NCBI GenBank assembly: GCA_902780635.1
Contig: CACZGH010000003.1
Location: 62,001 to 126,000, forward strand
Direction of reading: 5' to 3'
Length of the DNA: 64,000 nucleotides
DNA from: an uncultured Prevotellaceae bacterium
Lineage (GTDB): Bacteria; Bacteroidota; Bacteroidia; Bacteroidales; Bacteroidaceae
Shown: positions 18,102-26,324 of the stretch, piece by piece
Position numbering within the stretch: the first letter of the stretch is position 1
How the letters are laid out: every line of letters begins with the position of its first letter
Notes under the pieces: model-generated
The model's input: the letters and a program-made list of their open reading frames with translations, nothing else
Told to the model about the DNA's origin: nothing
The model's database searches: none
Program-made: the position numbers and the translations under genes

Positions 18102-19265
18102 TTAGAGTCGTTTGATGGCGAGCAACGTGATATCGTCACTCTGTTCTGCATCCCCCACAAAGGCATCCACGTCGGCTTTGATGGCGTCTATCATTTGTTG
18201 ACAGCCAATCTTTGAACACTTCTTGAGCTGAGACACCAAACGCGCTTCACCATACTCCTTGACATCGGCGTTGACCGCCTCTGTCACGCCGTCAGTGAAA
18301 AGCAACAGCGTGTCGCCGTGTTCCAACCGGAGAGAATCTTCTAAATATTGGAAGCCCTCGATGACACCTGCGATGATGTTGTGGCTGATGGGCAGTTTCT
18401 TCACACTGCCGTCGGCTTTGATCACATAAGGTGGGTTGTGGCCAGCGTTCGTATAGGTCACCTCTCCTGTCTTGATATTATAGATGCCATAGAAGACGGT
18501 CACGAACATACTGTTGGCCGATTCTTCTGCCAACAGGCCGTTAGAGTAGGTGATACATTCCGATGGCTGTACTCCTCTGATGGCTGTAGCACGGATGAGC
18601 GTACGGCTGACAGCCATGTAAATAGCGGCAGGAACGCCTTTTCCGCTGACATCGGCTATCACAAAGCCAATGTGGTCGTCGTCAATGCGGAAAAAGTCAT
18701 AGAAGTCACCCCCCACATCCTTGGCAGCATTCATGGAGGCAGCAATATCAAGTTGTTGGGCATTTTCAGGGAAGGGTGGGAACACGCTCGGCAGGATGGC
18801 CTGTTGTATTTCCCTGGCAACGGCAAGGTCGCCCTTGATGGACTCCAACTGTTGATGCTCCTGCTGCATCTTTTTGATATAGGCGATTTGCTCAATGGCT
18901 TTCTCAATAGTCAGGCTGAGGTCGTCGAGGTCGATGGGTTTCGTGGCAAAGTCGAAAGCACCATTGTTCATCGCCTGCCTGATGTTTCCCATGTCGCCAT
19001 AGGCAGACACCATGATGCACTTGAGTGCAGGGTTTTGCATCTCGTTGATTTTCGTCAACAACGTAAGTCCGTCCATCTCCGGCATGTTGATGTCACTCAG
19101 GATGATATCAAAGTCCTTTTCCTTGAGAAGCATGGCGAGTGCCTCCAAGCCGTTGTGTGCGAAATGAAACTCGTATTCTCCCTTTCTGATTTTTCTTCTG
19201 AAGTATTGTGTCAACAACAGCTCAAGATCTAGCTCATCATCAACACTAAGTATCTTTACGGCCAT
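18102..19265 (-). CDS. Response regulator fused to SpoIIE/RsbU-type PP2C phosphatase
   Basis: A 387-residue protein. The receiver domain (1-125) has the acidic pair Asp9/Asp10, phospho-acceptor Asp58 in DIILSDINMPEMDG, and Lys in DFATKPID. A coiled linker (about 130-170) leads to a SpoIIE PP2C domain with the metal-binding signatures AAKDVGGDFYDFF, IADVSGKGVPAA and LFTDGVTEAVN. In related systems phosphorylation of the receiver switches the phosphatase, which dephosphorylates a STAS-type anti-anti-sigma factor or another Ser/Thr-phosphoprotein. No STAS or anti-sigma gene lies in the window, so the target is unknown. It is the first gene of the five-gene operon and no recognisable -7 box was found upstream. 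Confidence 0.9.
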   Translation of the reverse strand: MAVKILSVDDELDLELLLTQYFRRKIRKGEYEFHFAHNGLEALAMLLKEKDFDIILSDINMPEMDGLTLLTKINEMQNPALKCIMVSAYGDMGNIRQAMNNGAFDFATKPIDLDDLSLTIEKAIEQIAYIKKMQQEHQQLESIKGDLAVAREIQQAILPSVFPPFPENAQQLDIAASMNAAKDVGGDFYDFFRIDDDHIGFVIADVSGKGVPAAIYMAVSRTLIRATAIRGVQPSECITYSNGLLAEESANSMFVTVFYGIYNIKTGEVTYTNAGHNPPYVIKADGSVKKLPISHNIIAGVIEGFQYLEDSLRLEHGDTLLLFTDGVTEAVNADVKEYGEARLVSQLKKCSKIGCQQMIDAIKADVDAFVGDAEQSDDITLLAIKRL

Positions 19266-19316
19266 ATTATAGTTTTTATTGTATTGTACATATGAATCAA
19301 GCTGGAATCTGTCCTC

Positions 19317-19649
19317 TTACTTTTTCTTTTTTCTCGCAGTCTTGGTTTTGGGCATCGGAAGTTGCTTGCAGGTCTCGCGGACGAGTAATGACAAGTAATC
19401 TCGATCATCCACGTCTTCGACAAAGAAATAGGCTTTCGCTCCTTCGTAGGGTGGACGCAAATCCACGCTTCGAAGCACAGCTTGCCCAGCCTCTGTGGGT
19501 TTCACAAAAAAATGGTCATCACAAATCAGACCGAAGATTTTGCCATCGCAATAGATCGCATAGTCTCCGAACATTTTTCTGACCGTGATCTCACCCGCAC
19601 CAGCACACTGGTCGGCTATGTATTGCACAATATCAGTGTCGCTTGCCAT
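19317..19649 (-). CDS. TfoX N-terminal domain protein
   Basis: A 110-residue protein matching the TfoX_N family (VRKMFGDYAIYCDGKIFGLICDDHFFVKP, broken here only by the usual loops), with a basic tail TKTARKKKK. Stand-alone TfoX_N proteins are common in Bacteroidota; the domain is related to the competence regulator Sxy/TfoX, but the role of the short forms is not established. The gene lies 51 bp upstream of the signalling operon on the same strand and could be co-transcribed, though the gap suggests independence. Confidence 0.85.
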   Translation of the reverse strand: MASDTDIVQYIADQCAGAGEITVRKMFGDYAIYCDGKIFGLICDDHFFVKPTEAGQAVLRSVDLRPPYEGAKAYFFVEDVDDRDYLSLLVRETCKQLPMPKTKTARKKKK

Positions 19650-19760
19650 CTGTTTTATATAACTCGATGTAAAGGTAATGCTTTTCTTTTAAATTGCCAA
19701 ATTTTTTTTCATGATGAAGGTTTTAAGTCTTTTAAAAGTTATCCAAACAACTTTTTTTAT

Positions 19761-19768
19761 TATTTTTG
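19761..19768 (+). promoter_or_regulatory. -7 promoter box for the carboxypeptidase-regulatory-like gene
   Basis: TATTTTTG matches TAnnTTTG and lies 21 bp before the ATG at 19790, leaving a short leader. It has the same TATTTTTGCA form as the boxes at 6810 and 22280. Confidence 0.5.
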
Positions 19769-19789
19769 CAGCATAAAAATGATGGCATA

Positions 19790-20965
19790 ATGATAAAAAA
19801 TACACTCTTACTTTTCTCCGCTTTGATCACTCTTTCTGCCCATGCACAGCAACGGCTGGTCGTGGCCGACAAAGTCACACATGAGCCTATTGCCCAAGCG
19901 AGCATTTATACGAAAGAAAACGGTGTCTTCCATTCTGCTATCAGCAACGACCAAGGGGTGGCTGTCATCGATTTTCATTTCACACGGCTCACCTTTTCAC
20001 ATCTCAACTACGAGCGCAGAGTGGTCAACAGTCTCTCCGACACCATCTTCCTTTCCCCCCGCCATAGGGAGACGGCCGAGGTCATCGTGCGCAATATCGA
20101 GCCCAAATGGATCAGAGAGAAACTACGGAAGGTCGTTAAGACCAAGTGGAAGGTTTATTTTTCTCACCCACATGTGCTTCGTTATGACTATCAGACACAA
20201 AGCATCGACCGCCACTCCTATTATGCCTATCAGTCGAAAGGACTGATGAAGATGAAAAGTTTTGACCACGACCACTATAGCCTCAGTCAGACAGAAGGGC
20301 ATATCGTCAGTGTAGACAGCACAAAACTCACCGATGTGGCCAATCTGCGTCGCATGCTTTACGAAGACTTTGTGGATGAACTTGATGGCAGTTTCATCCA
20401 CGCCCACCGTTTCGGCGTAAATGGCGAGTTTGAGAGTGACAACAAAAATGAAGTAGAACTGGTATTTCGCTCGAAAAACCATGAGGATGACCGTGGCCGT
20501 ATCGTCATCGACACGGCGCGATGCGTCATACGCTCGGCATATCGTATCACAGGCACCGAGAGCAACAAACGAGAACGCATGTCGCGGGTCCTTCTCGCCT
20601 TTGCCAATGCCATTTCGGGATATCGGATCGACAAATGGAACAGGACCTATCATGTGAGCTATGCAGAACTGCCCGACGGCACGATGTATCCCAGCGATGT
20701 CAGCTATAAATGCTACATCGAGGGATATGACAGGGAAGATGACCCTACGGTGAAAGAATATGAACAACAATCTGGCGGCGGGTTCCCCAATATGGAAGCG
20801 ACCCTCCATCTCTCTGCCCCTTCTACCCTACCCGACAGCATCGCATGGGTCACGCTGCCCGGCTCATGGTACCTGCGGCTAAGTTCAGCCAAAGAACGAC
20901 AGCAGGAAATCAGTCTCTCGCACCTGCCTGCCGACTTCGACATCTTTAAGGAAGAAGACGACTAA
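19790..20965 (+). CDS. Secreted carboxypeptidase-regulatory-like domain protein
   Basis: A 391-residue protein from the ATG at 19790 (an upstream in-frame TTG at 19766 falls inside the promoter and is not used). It has a Sec signal (LLLFSALITLSAHAQ) and then a CarboxypepD_reg-like beta-sandwich (about 20-90: RLVVADKVTHEPIAQASIYT...ISNDQG). The larger C-terminal region of about 290 residues has no motif I recognise, but resembles the DUF5686-like barrels that follow such domains in Bacteroidota only in general appearance. It is a single gene, facing the CE1 esterase gene across 30 bp. Probably exported; function unknown. Confidence 0.7.
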   Translation: MIKNTLLLFSALITLSAHAQQRLVVADKVTHEPIAQASIYTKENGVFHSAISNDQGVAVIDFHFTRLTFSHLNYERRVVNSLSDTIFLSPRHRETAEVIVRNIEPKWIREKLRKVVKTKWKVYFSHPHVLRYDYQTQSIDRHSYYAYQSKGLMKMKSFDHDHYSLSQTEGHIVSVDSTKLTDVANLRRMLYEDFVDELDGSFIHAHRFGVNGEFESDNKNEVELVFRSKNHEDDRGRIVIDTARCVIRSAYRITGTESNKRERMSRVLLAFANAISGYRIDKWNRTYHVSYAELPDGTMYPSDVSYKCYIEGYDREDDPTVKEYEQQSGGGFPNMEATLHLSAPSTLPDSIAWVTLPGSWYLRLSSAKERQQEISLSHLPADFDIFKEEDD

Positions 20966-20995
20966 AGTAGGGCAGCTACTGACAGCCCCTCACGT

Positions 20996-22126
20996 TTAGT
21001 CAAACAACTTCTGCGCGAAGTCATGAAGAGACTTCCTCCATACCTGCCACTCATGATCGCCGGGAAACGTGTTGAAAGTGATGTTCAGACCCGACTGTCT
21101 CATGGCTGCCACGGCTTGCTGGGTAGATGACAACCGAGGGTCGTCTGTGCCTACGGATATATAGAAGAGTCTCAGCGCCTGATTGTACTTCTCATGCTGA
21201 GAGATAAGACCGGGCATGGCGGTCTCTGCATCAAACGCCGTAGTCTGACGAATGCCACCAAATACACCTGTACTGAACACGCCAATATAACTGAAAAGGT
21301 CTGTATGCTGCAAACCTACAAAGAACGACTGGCCGCCACCCATGGAAAGACCGGAGAGCGCACGATGTTGCCGGTCAGAGATCGTTCGGAAGTTTTGATC
21401 CACAAAGGGTATGATGACCTCTGTGAGCTCTTCCTCAAAGCCTTTCATACCTTGAATGGAATAGCCGAAACCTGCCCCAGGCACCGTGATGTTACCATTT
21501 GACATGACAACAATCATCTCCTTAGCCTTACCCTCTGCTATCAGGTTGTCAAGGATGTAGTTGGTCTTGCCCTGATGCGTCCAACCTGACTCGTCCTCAC
21601 CACCTCCATGCTGCAAGTACAGCACAGGATAGCGCTTGCTGCCCGAAGAATAGCTCGCTGGCGTATAGACATACATCGTGGCAGGAGCCTTTCTCACCTT
21701 CGAGTAATAAGTGACGATGCTGACCCTGCCATGTGGCACCTCCTTGATGTCATAGAAACTACAGCCAGCCTCGGGTATGTCAATAGCACTGGTCATCCTG
21801 CCACAACCGAAGAAACTCTTGCTGGCAGGATCAGACAAATCCATACCACCCAGGTTGAACCAATAATAATGAAAACCCGGCACCAATGGCTTGGTGTGTG
21901 CCAGCCATGTGCCATCCGCCTGCTTCTCAAACCGACACGACGGGTCAAGCGATACTTTCATCTGGCTCAGATCATCATTTGAACGAATCCTGAACTCCAC
22001 ACTGTTGTCAGGCAAGACATGTGGATATCCCTGGGCATTGATATTGGTTGAAGGAACCACAAACTCCTGTGCTCCCGCAGCGATATGCCAGCAAAGCACA
22101 CTCAGCAATAACAGTATTTTTCGCAT
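20996..22126 (-). CDS. CE1-type esterase (feruloyl/acetyl xylan esterase-like)
   Basis: A 376-residue secreted protein (signal peptide 1-19). An N-terminal E-set/CBM48-like domain (about 20-110) precedes an alpha/beta-hydrolase. The nucleophile elbow is GLSMGG (Ser261), the likely acid is Asp328 or Asp329 (GTDDPRLS) and the base is His358 (GDHEWQVWR). YPVLYLQHGGGEDESGW is the oxyanion-hole strand typical of CE1 esterases. Such enzymes remove feruloyl or acetyl groups from arabinoxylan, which would complement the xylan PUL at the left edge, although this gene is a separate unit 14 kb away. No T9SS tail is present, so it is likely periplasmic. Confidence 0.85.
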   Translation of the reverse strand: MRKILLLLSVLCWHIAAGAQEFVVPSTNINAQGYPHVLPDNSVEFRIRSNDDLSQMKVSLDPSCRFEKQADGTWLAHTKPLVPGFHYYWFNLGGMDLSDPASKSFFGCGRMTSAIDIPEAGCSFYDIKEVPHGRVSIVTYYSKVRKAPATMYVYTPASYSSGSKRYPVLYLQHGGGEDESGWTHQGKTNYILDNLIAEGKAKEMIVVMSNGNITVPGAGFGYSIQGMKGFEEELTEVIIPFVDQNFRTISDRQHRALSGLSMGGGQSFFVGLQHTDLFSYIGVFSTGVFGGIRQTTAFDAETAMPGLISQHEKYNQALRLFYISVGTDDPRLSSTQQAVAAMRQSGLNITFNTFPGDHEWQVWRKSLHDFAQKLFD

Positions 22127-22156
22127 CTTTCTGTTTTTTAGTCGTTGATCTGATTA

Positions 22157-22164
22157 CAAAGATA
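22157..22164 (-). promoter_or_regulatory. -7 promoter box for the CE1 esterase gene
   Basis: The minus strand reads TATCTTTG, matching TAnnTTTG, 31 bp upstream of the esterase ATG at 22126. It forms one side of the 257-bp divergent promoter region shared with the aminopeptidase gene. Confidence 0.5.
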
Positions 22165-22279
22165 ATCGGTTTCCATCAAATGGAGAAGTCATCAGGTGTT
22201 TTTCTCATCATGACAGGCGTTTTTTTGTTGATATCAGAAGATTTTAGGCTATCAACGATGAACATGTCAATATTTTTAT

Positions 22280-22287
22280 TATTTTTG
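22280..22287 (+). promoter_or_regulatory. -7 promoter box for the M18 aminopeptidase gene
   Basis: TATTTTTG followed by CAG matches the TAnnTTTG consensus and lies 96 bp before the ATG at 22384. The long leader between them has no recognisable riboswitch. Confidence 0.45.
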
Positions 22288-22383
22288 CAGATGTGGGCAG
22301 ATTTACCCTCTCGGCATCGAGTCAATAGGATGATCGGCATCACTCATCACATCACCGAAGTCTAACCTATAATCATCAAAACA

Positions 22384-23679
22384 ATGATACAACGTCTTTT
22401 GGATTTCCTCAACGCATCACCAGTCAATTTCCTGGCAGTCAAAAACATAGCCAATGAACTGGAGAAGAACGGATATCGGCGCATCGACCCTTCACTCCCC
22501 ATCGGCAAAGTGAAAGCCGGTGACAAACTATATGTGACGAAGAACGACACCTCCATCCATGCTTTCCATATTGGTACCCAACCCATGGCCGACGCAGGGT
22601 TCAAGATGATCTGTGCCCATTGCGACTCACCTACCTTCCGCATCAAGCCCAAAGCAGAGATGGTATGCGAAGGGGGCATCGTCAAACTCAATACCGAGGT
22701 GTATGGTGGTCCCATCATGTCCACCTGGTTTGACCGCCCACTGACTATGGCAGGAAGGGTCATCGTGAGGGGCGAAGACGCGTTCCACCCACAGACTTTG
22801 CTGCTGCATTTCAAGCGCCCCTTGCTTCAAATCAGCAACCTGGCCATCCATTTCAACAGGCAGGTGAATGACGGTGTGAAGCTGAGCAAACAGAAGGACA
22901 TGCTGCCCATCCTGGGTTACATCACCAACGAGATGGAGGTAAACGGACTGCTGATAAATCTCATCTGCGAGGAAGCCAACCGACAAATGAACGTCACCAA
23001 GGACAACATTCTGGACTTCGACCTCTATTTAGCTGATGCCACACCAGCATGCACGTTCGGCGCACACGACGAGTTCATCTCTTCTGGCAGACTCGACGAT
23101 CTGTCCATGTGCTTCGCAGGACTAGAGGCGCTGCTAGCCTCAAAGGATGACACCACTACCCATGTGCTGGCCATCTTCGACAACGAAGAGACGGGGTCGC
23201 TCACCAAACAAGGTGCCGGAAGCCCCTTCCTCGCCACCATGCTGAGACGCATCGCCCTGGCTCAAGGAGGAAAAGAAGAAGCATTCTACCAGGCTGTGGA
23301 AAGGGCTTTCATGGTATCAGCAGACAACGCTCACGCCTGGCATCCCAACTATCCAGAGAAATACGATCCCACCAACCATCCCAAACTGGGCGGAGGACCG
23401 GTCATCAAACTCAACGCCGCGCAGAAATATGCCACCGACGCCATGTCTGCCGCTGTATTTGAGGAAATATGCAGGAAAGCCGGTGTACCCTGCCAACGGT
23501 TTGTCAACCACAGTGACATTGCGGGAGGTAGCACACTGGGCAACATCCTGGCTTCTTCCATCCCACTCCGAGGTGTCGACATGGGCAATGCCATTCTGGC
23601 CATGCACAGTTGTAGAGAGACCGGGAGCACTGCCGACCATCTGTATTGCGTGAAGGCTTTCACACAATTCTACGGATGA
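22384..23679 (+). CDS. M18 family aminopeptidase
   Basis: A 431-residue cytoplasmic metallopeptidase of normal M18 length. Zinc-site and catalytic signatures are present: ICAHCDSPTFRIKP (His ligand), GRLDDLSMCFAGLEA (bridging Asp), FDNEETGS (catalytic and ligand Glu), SADNAHAWHPNYPEKYDP, and a C-terminal MHSCRETGS (His ligand). It removes N-terminal residues, typically acidic or neutral, from peptides as a large oligomer. There is no signal peptide. It is expressed from its own promoter and followed by a short repeat tract. Confidence 0.93.
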   Translation: MIQRLLDFLNASPVNFLAVKNIANELEKNGYRRIDPSLPIGKVKAGDKLYVTKNDTSIHAFHIGTQPMADAGFKMICAHCDSPTFRIKPKAEMVCEGGIVKLNTEVYGGPIMSTWFDRPLTMAGRVIVRGEDAFHPQTLLLHFKRPLLQISNLAIHFNRQVNDGVKLSKQKDMLPILGYITNEMEVNGLLINLICEEANRQMNVTKDNILDFDLYLADATPACTFGAHDEFISSGRLDDLSMCFAGLEALLASKDDTTTHVLAIFDNEETGSLTKQGAGSPFLATMLRRIALAQGGKEEAFYQAVERAFMVSADNAHAWHPNYPEKYDPTNHPKLGGGPVIKLNAAQKYATDAMSAAVFEEICRKAGVPCQRFVNHSDIAGGSTLGNILASSIPLRGVDMGNAILAMHSCRETGSTADHLYCVKAFTQFYG

Positions 23680-23686
23680 GATTATT

Positions 23687-23726
23687 AGGAGTTCAGGAGT
23701 TGAGGAGTTGAGGAGTTAAGGAGTTG
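23687..23726 (+). repeat. Five tandem copies of an 8-bp unit AGGAGTTN
   Basis: Units begin at 23687, 23695, 23703, 23711 and 23719 with the last base C, G, G, A, G. The tract starts 8 bp after the aminopeptidase stop and ends 55 bp before the next gene. The same unit recurs at 24163-24195. Confidence 0.85.
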
Positions 23727-23781
23727 AGCGAATGCGAGACTTCTTCCAGAAAAAAACAGAACACACCTAAAGTATAAAGAC

Positions 23782-24129
23782 ATGATCAAAATCCTGGCCA
23801 TCGCTGCCATCGCCGCTGTCCTACTTGCCCTCTTGGCTTTCAGACTCAACCAACGTCTGAAAGCACAGGCACGACAATGCGCCAAAGAGGCACAATCGTT
23901 TCACAATAGGCTGCAAGGTCTCACAGACCCCACACATCTCTTCACTGACGAGGAGCTGTACCAACTCAAACGAGACTTCGCCCCTTTGCTCGACGAGGTC
24001 AACCGGCTCTATGACAGCCGATTCATCTCCAATGAATATCTGGACAAGCTCGGACTCAAAGAATTTATCGAAGAGCGCAGGTTGGTCAATCACCTGCAAT
24101 ACCAAAACAATCAAGCCCACATGCATTGA
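23782..24129 (+). CDS. Small protein with one N-terminal membrane helix, unknown function
   Basis: A 115-residue protein that starts with a single hydrophobic helix (ILAIAAIAAVLLALLAF), then a basic helical region and a soluble helical C-terminus (EELYQLKRDFAPLLDEVNRLYDSRF). No family was recognised. Codon use looks normal and no longer competing frame covers it. It sits between two repeat tracts. It could be a small inner-membrane partner of a neighbouring gene, but nothing in the sequence shows which. Confidence 0.6.
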   Translation: MIKILAIAAIAAVLLALLAFRLNQRLKAQARQCAKEAQSFHNRLQGLTDPTHLFTDEELYQLKRDFAPLLDEVNRLYDSRFISNEYLDKLGLKEFIEERRLVNHLQYQNNQAHMH

Positions 24130-24142
24130 TATAAAATAGACA

Positions 24143-24286
24143 CTCAACTTTCTCAAGTTGAGAGAAGTTAAGAAGTTAAAGGAGTTAAGGAGTTAAGCCA
24201 TTACATCTGATGGATAAAGAGAGACAGCCTACGATTCATTTGGCTTAACTCCTTAGCGAAGCGATAACTACTTAACTCCTTAACTA
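24143..24286. repeat. AGGAGTTA direct repeats with inverted copies (hairpin-rich intergenic tract)
   Basis: CTCAACTT (24143-24150) pairs with AAGTTGAG (24155-24162). Units AGAAGTTA, AGAAGTTA, AGGAGTTA, AGGAGTTA run from 24163 to 24195. TAAGGAGTTAAGCCA (24186-24200) has an exact inverted copy at 24241-24255, and a second inverted copy of the unit pair lies at 24269-24285. The 205-bp gap holds no gene. It may act as a terminator or mRNA-processing element, or be a remnant of a small repeat family. Confidence 0.75.
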
Positions 24287-24334
24287 CCTGCAAGTTGAGT
24301 ACTTGCGAAACTTAAAATAGACACAAAAAAGCAT

Positions 24335-26251
24335 ATGAGAAAAAGATTTCTTATCATCATATCTATCATAATGATGGTAACTGGCGTTAATGCCAACGAC
24401 AAGCATGAAGCCCCTATCAAACACGTGACCGTTTTTGTAAATGGCGCACAAGTGGAGCGGGAACAGTCGCTCAACCTCACAGCGGGCGAACAGGTCATCA
24501 CCTTCACCGGACTCTCCCCCTACACCGACACGAAAAGTCTGCAATTGAGAGCCCGCGGCAAACTGACCGTCATCGGGGTGAACTACTGCAAGGCCCACCC
24601 TGACAGTGCGAAACAGATACAGACGCTGAAAGCGGCACAGCAGAAAGTAAAGGCTGCCGATGACCAAATCCATCAACTGCAAGCTCAGCGGGAAGTGATC
24701 GAATCACAACTGGAGATGGTGAAAACCAACTGTTCCGTGGGCAACCGAACTGCCGTCACCCCACTCGCCGGCATCAAGGAGCTCAACAACTACTATTCGC
24801 AGGAACTTCTCTCCCTGAAAAAGAAAATCATCTCCATCGACGAAGATATCCAGAAGGCCACAGAGGAAAGAAGACGGCTGGACAACACCGCCGACTCTAT
24901 CGCTCACCTGAAGCTCACCACCGTCACCGAGGTGGAGGTGAAGGTGGACGTGCCACAGGCTTGTAGGGCTGAGTTCGAACTATCTTATTATGTAAAAAAC
25001 GCAGGGTGGTATCCCACGTATGACGTCAGGTCGGAAAGCACCTCACACCCCCTACTGCTCTCTTACAAGGCTCATGTCTTCCAAAACACTAAGGAGAAAT
25101 GGGACAAGGTGCCGGTGACGCTCTCCTCAGCCAACCCCAATAGGTCGAATGTCGCACCTGAACTACGCACCTACTGGCTCGATTATGGCCGTCAGGCACC
25201 ACGATATGATCAAAGCAACGAAGACAGCGGCGTCTCTGGTCTGGTGACAGATGAGAACGGAGAGCCCATCATCGGTGCCGCTGTGACTGTCGTGGGGACG
25301 AAACTCGGCACGGTGACCGACTACGACGGCCGCTACTCCATCACTCTGCCCAAAGACAAGAAGCAGCTGACTTTCTCATTCATAGGATACGTGCAACAAA
25401 CCAAGCGGGTTACAGGCCCTACTCTGAACGTCAGGATGAAAGAGGATGTTCAAGCTCTTCAAGAGATCGTCGTGGTCGGATACGGAGCCAATGTAGATGC
25501 ATTAAGTAGTAAAATCTCAGACACAAACAGTTCAATGACCTCCTTAAGGCGAGAAGCCAAAAAGGAAGCACCGAAGGAGAACTCTATGTATACAGAGCAA
25601 CTTGAAGAAAGCGACATGATGGACGTGCAGGAACAAAAAGCACAGTTCGGCTATGAGTTCGATATCAAGCAACCTCTCACGCTGCTCTCCAACGGCAAGG
25701 TCACCGTCACAGAAATCGCCCGTTACGAGTTGCCTGCCACCTATCAATACGTGGGAGTGCCCAGAGCCGACAAGGAAGCTTTCCTCGTGGCAGACGCCAC
25801 AAACTGGGACACCTACAGTCTGCTGGAAGGAGAGGCCAACGTCTACTTTGACAACGCCTTCGTAGGGAAGACCATCCTCGACCCCAACGTGCCCAGTGAC
25901 ACCCTCCACTTCTCCCTGGGACGCGACAACAGCATCCGTATCCAGCGCACTAAGGTGGCCGACAAGTCCACACGCAAACTACTCACATCACACCAGGAGC
26001 AAAACATGGCATGGCGCATCGTCGTGAAGAACACCCGCAACGAAGCCATCACCATGACCCTCAAAGACCAGATACCCGTCTCGCAAAACTCCGGCATCAC
26101 GGTGACGACAGAGGAGTTAAGCGGTGGCAACCTGGACAAGGAGAAAGGTACCATCACCTGGCTCCTGAACCTCAATCCTAATGAGCAAAAAGAACTGTTG
26201 GTGCAATATCGGGTGAAATACCCCAAAAACCGCAGACTGGTGGTGGAATAA
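24335..26251 (+). CDS. MuiA-family DUF4139 protein with inserted CarboxypepD_reg/TonB-box-like segment
   Basis: A 638-residue protein with a signal peptide (MVTGVNA). The N-terminal DUF4140-like part (about 25-125: HVTVFVNGAQVEREQSLNL...ITFTGLSPYTD) leads to a coiled coil (about 90-185) and a DUF4139 region (about 200-636). Inside DUF4139, residues about 303-370 form a complete carboxypeptidase-like domain (GLVTDENGEPIIGAAVTVVG...TDYDGRYSITLP...FSFIGYV). It ends in LQEIVVVGYGA, the sequence that joins this domain to the plug in SusC receptors, but there is no plug or barrel. DUF4139 proteins include the mucoidy inhibitor A homologues; their function is uncertain. The insertion could be a surface or TonB-interacting module. 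Confidence 0.82.
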   Translation: MRKRFLIIISIIMMVTGVNANDKHEAPIKHVTVFVNGAQVEREQSLNLTAGEQVITFTGLSPYTDTKSLQLRARGKLTVIGVNYCKAHPDSAKQIQTLKAAQQKVKAADDQIHQLQAQREVIESQLEMVKTNCSVGNRTAVTPLAGIKELNNYYSQELLSLKKKIISIDEDIQKATEERRRLDNTADSIAHLKLTTVTEVEVKVDVPQACRAEFELSYYVKNAGWYPTYDVRSESTSHPLLLSYKAHVFQNTKEKWDKVPVTLSSANPNRSNVAPELRTYWLDYGRQAPRYDQSNEDSGVSGLVTDENGEPIIGAAVTVVGTKLGTVTDYDGRYSITLPKDKKQLTFSFIGYVQQTKRVTGPTLNVRMKEDVQALQEIVVVGYGANVDALSSKISDTNSSMTSLRREAKKEAPKENSMYTEQLEESDMMDVQEQKAQFGYEFDIKQPLTLLSNGKVTVTEIARYELPATYQYVGVPRADKEAFLVADATNWDTYSLLEGEANVYFDNAFVGKTILDPNVPSDTLHFSLGRDNSIRIQRTKVADKSTRKLLTSHQEQNMAWRIVVKNTRNEAITMTLKDQIPVSQNSGITVTTEELSGGNLDKEKGTITWLLNLNPNEQKELLVQYRVKYPKNRRLVVE

Positions 26252-26324
26252 GTCCTTCATAGGTTTTAAGGCTGAAAGGAGGAAAGTGTGAGGTTTTTAG
26301 AAAACTATCATAAAAAGTGACAAG

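Noticed and set aside
18348..19232. 294-codon open frame on the + strand
   Set aside because: It lies wholly opposite the response regulator/phosphatase gene, whose motifs are intact; the frame is a by-product of its codon use.
23687..24286. Possible CRISPR array in the AGGAGTTA repeats
   Set aside because: Units are 8 bp in direct contact, without spacers, and no cas gene is present.
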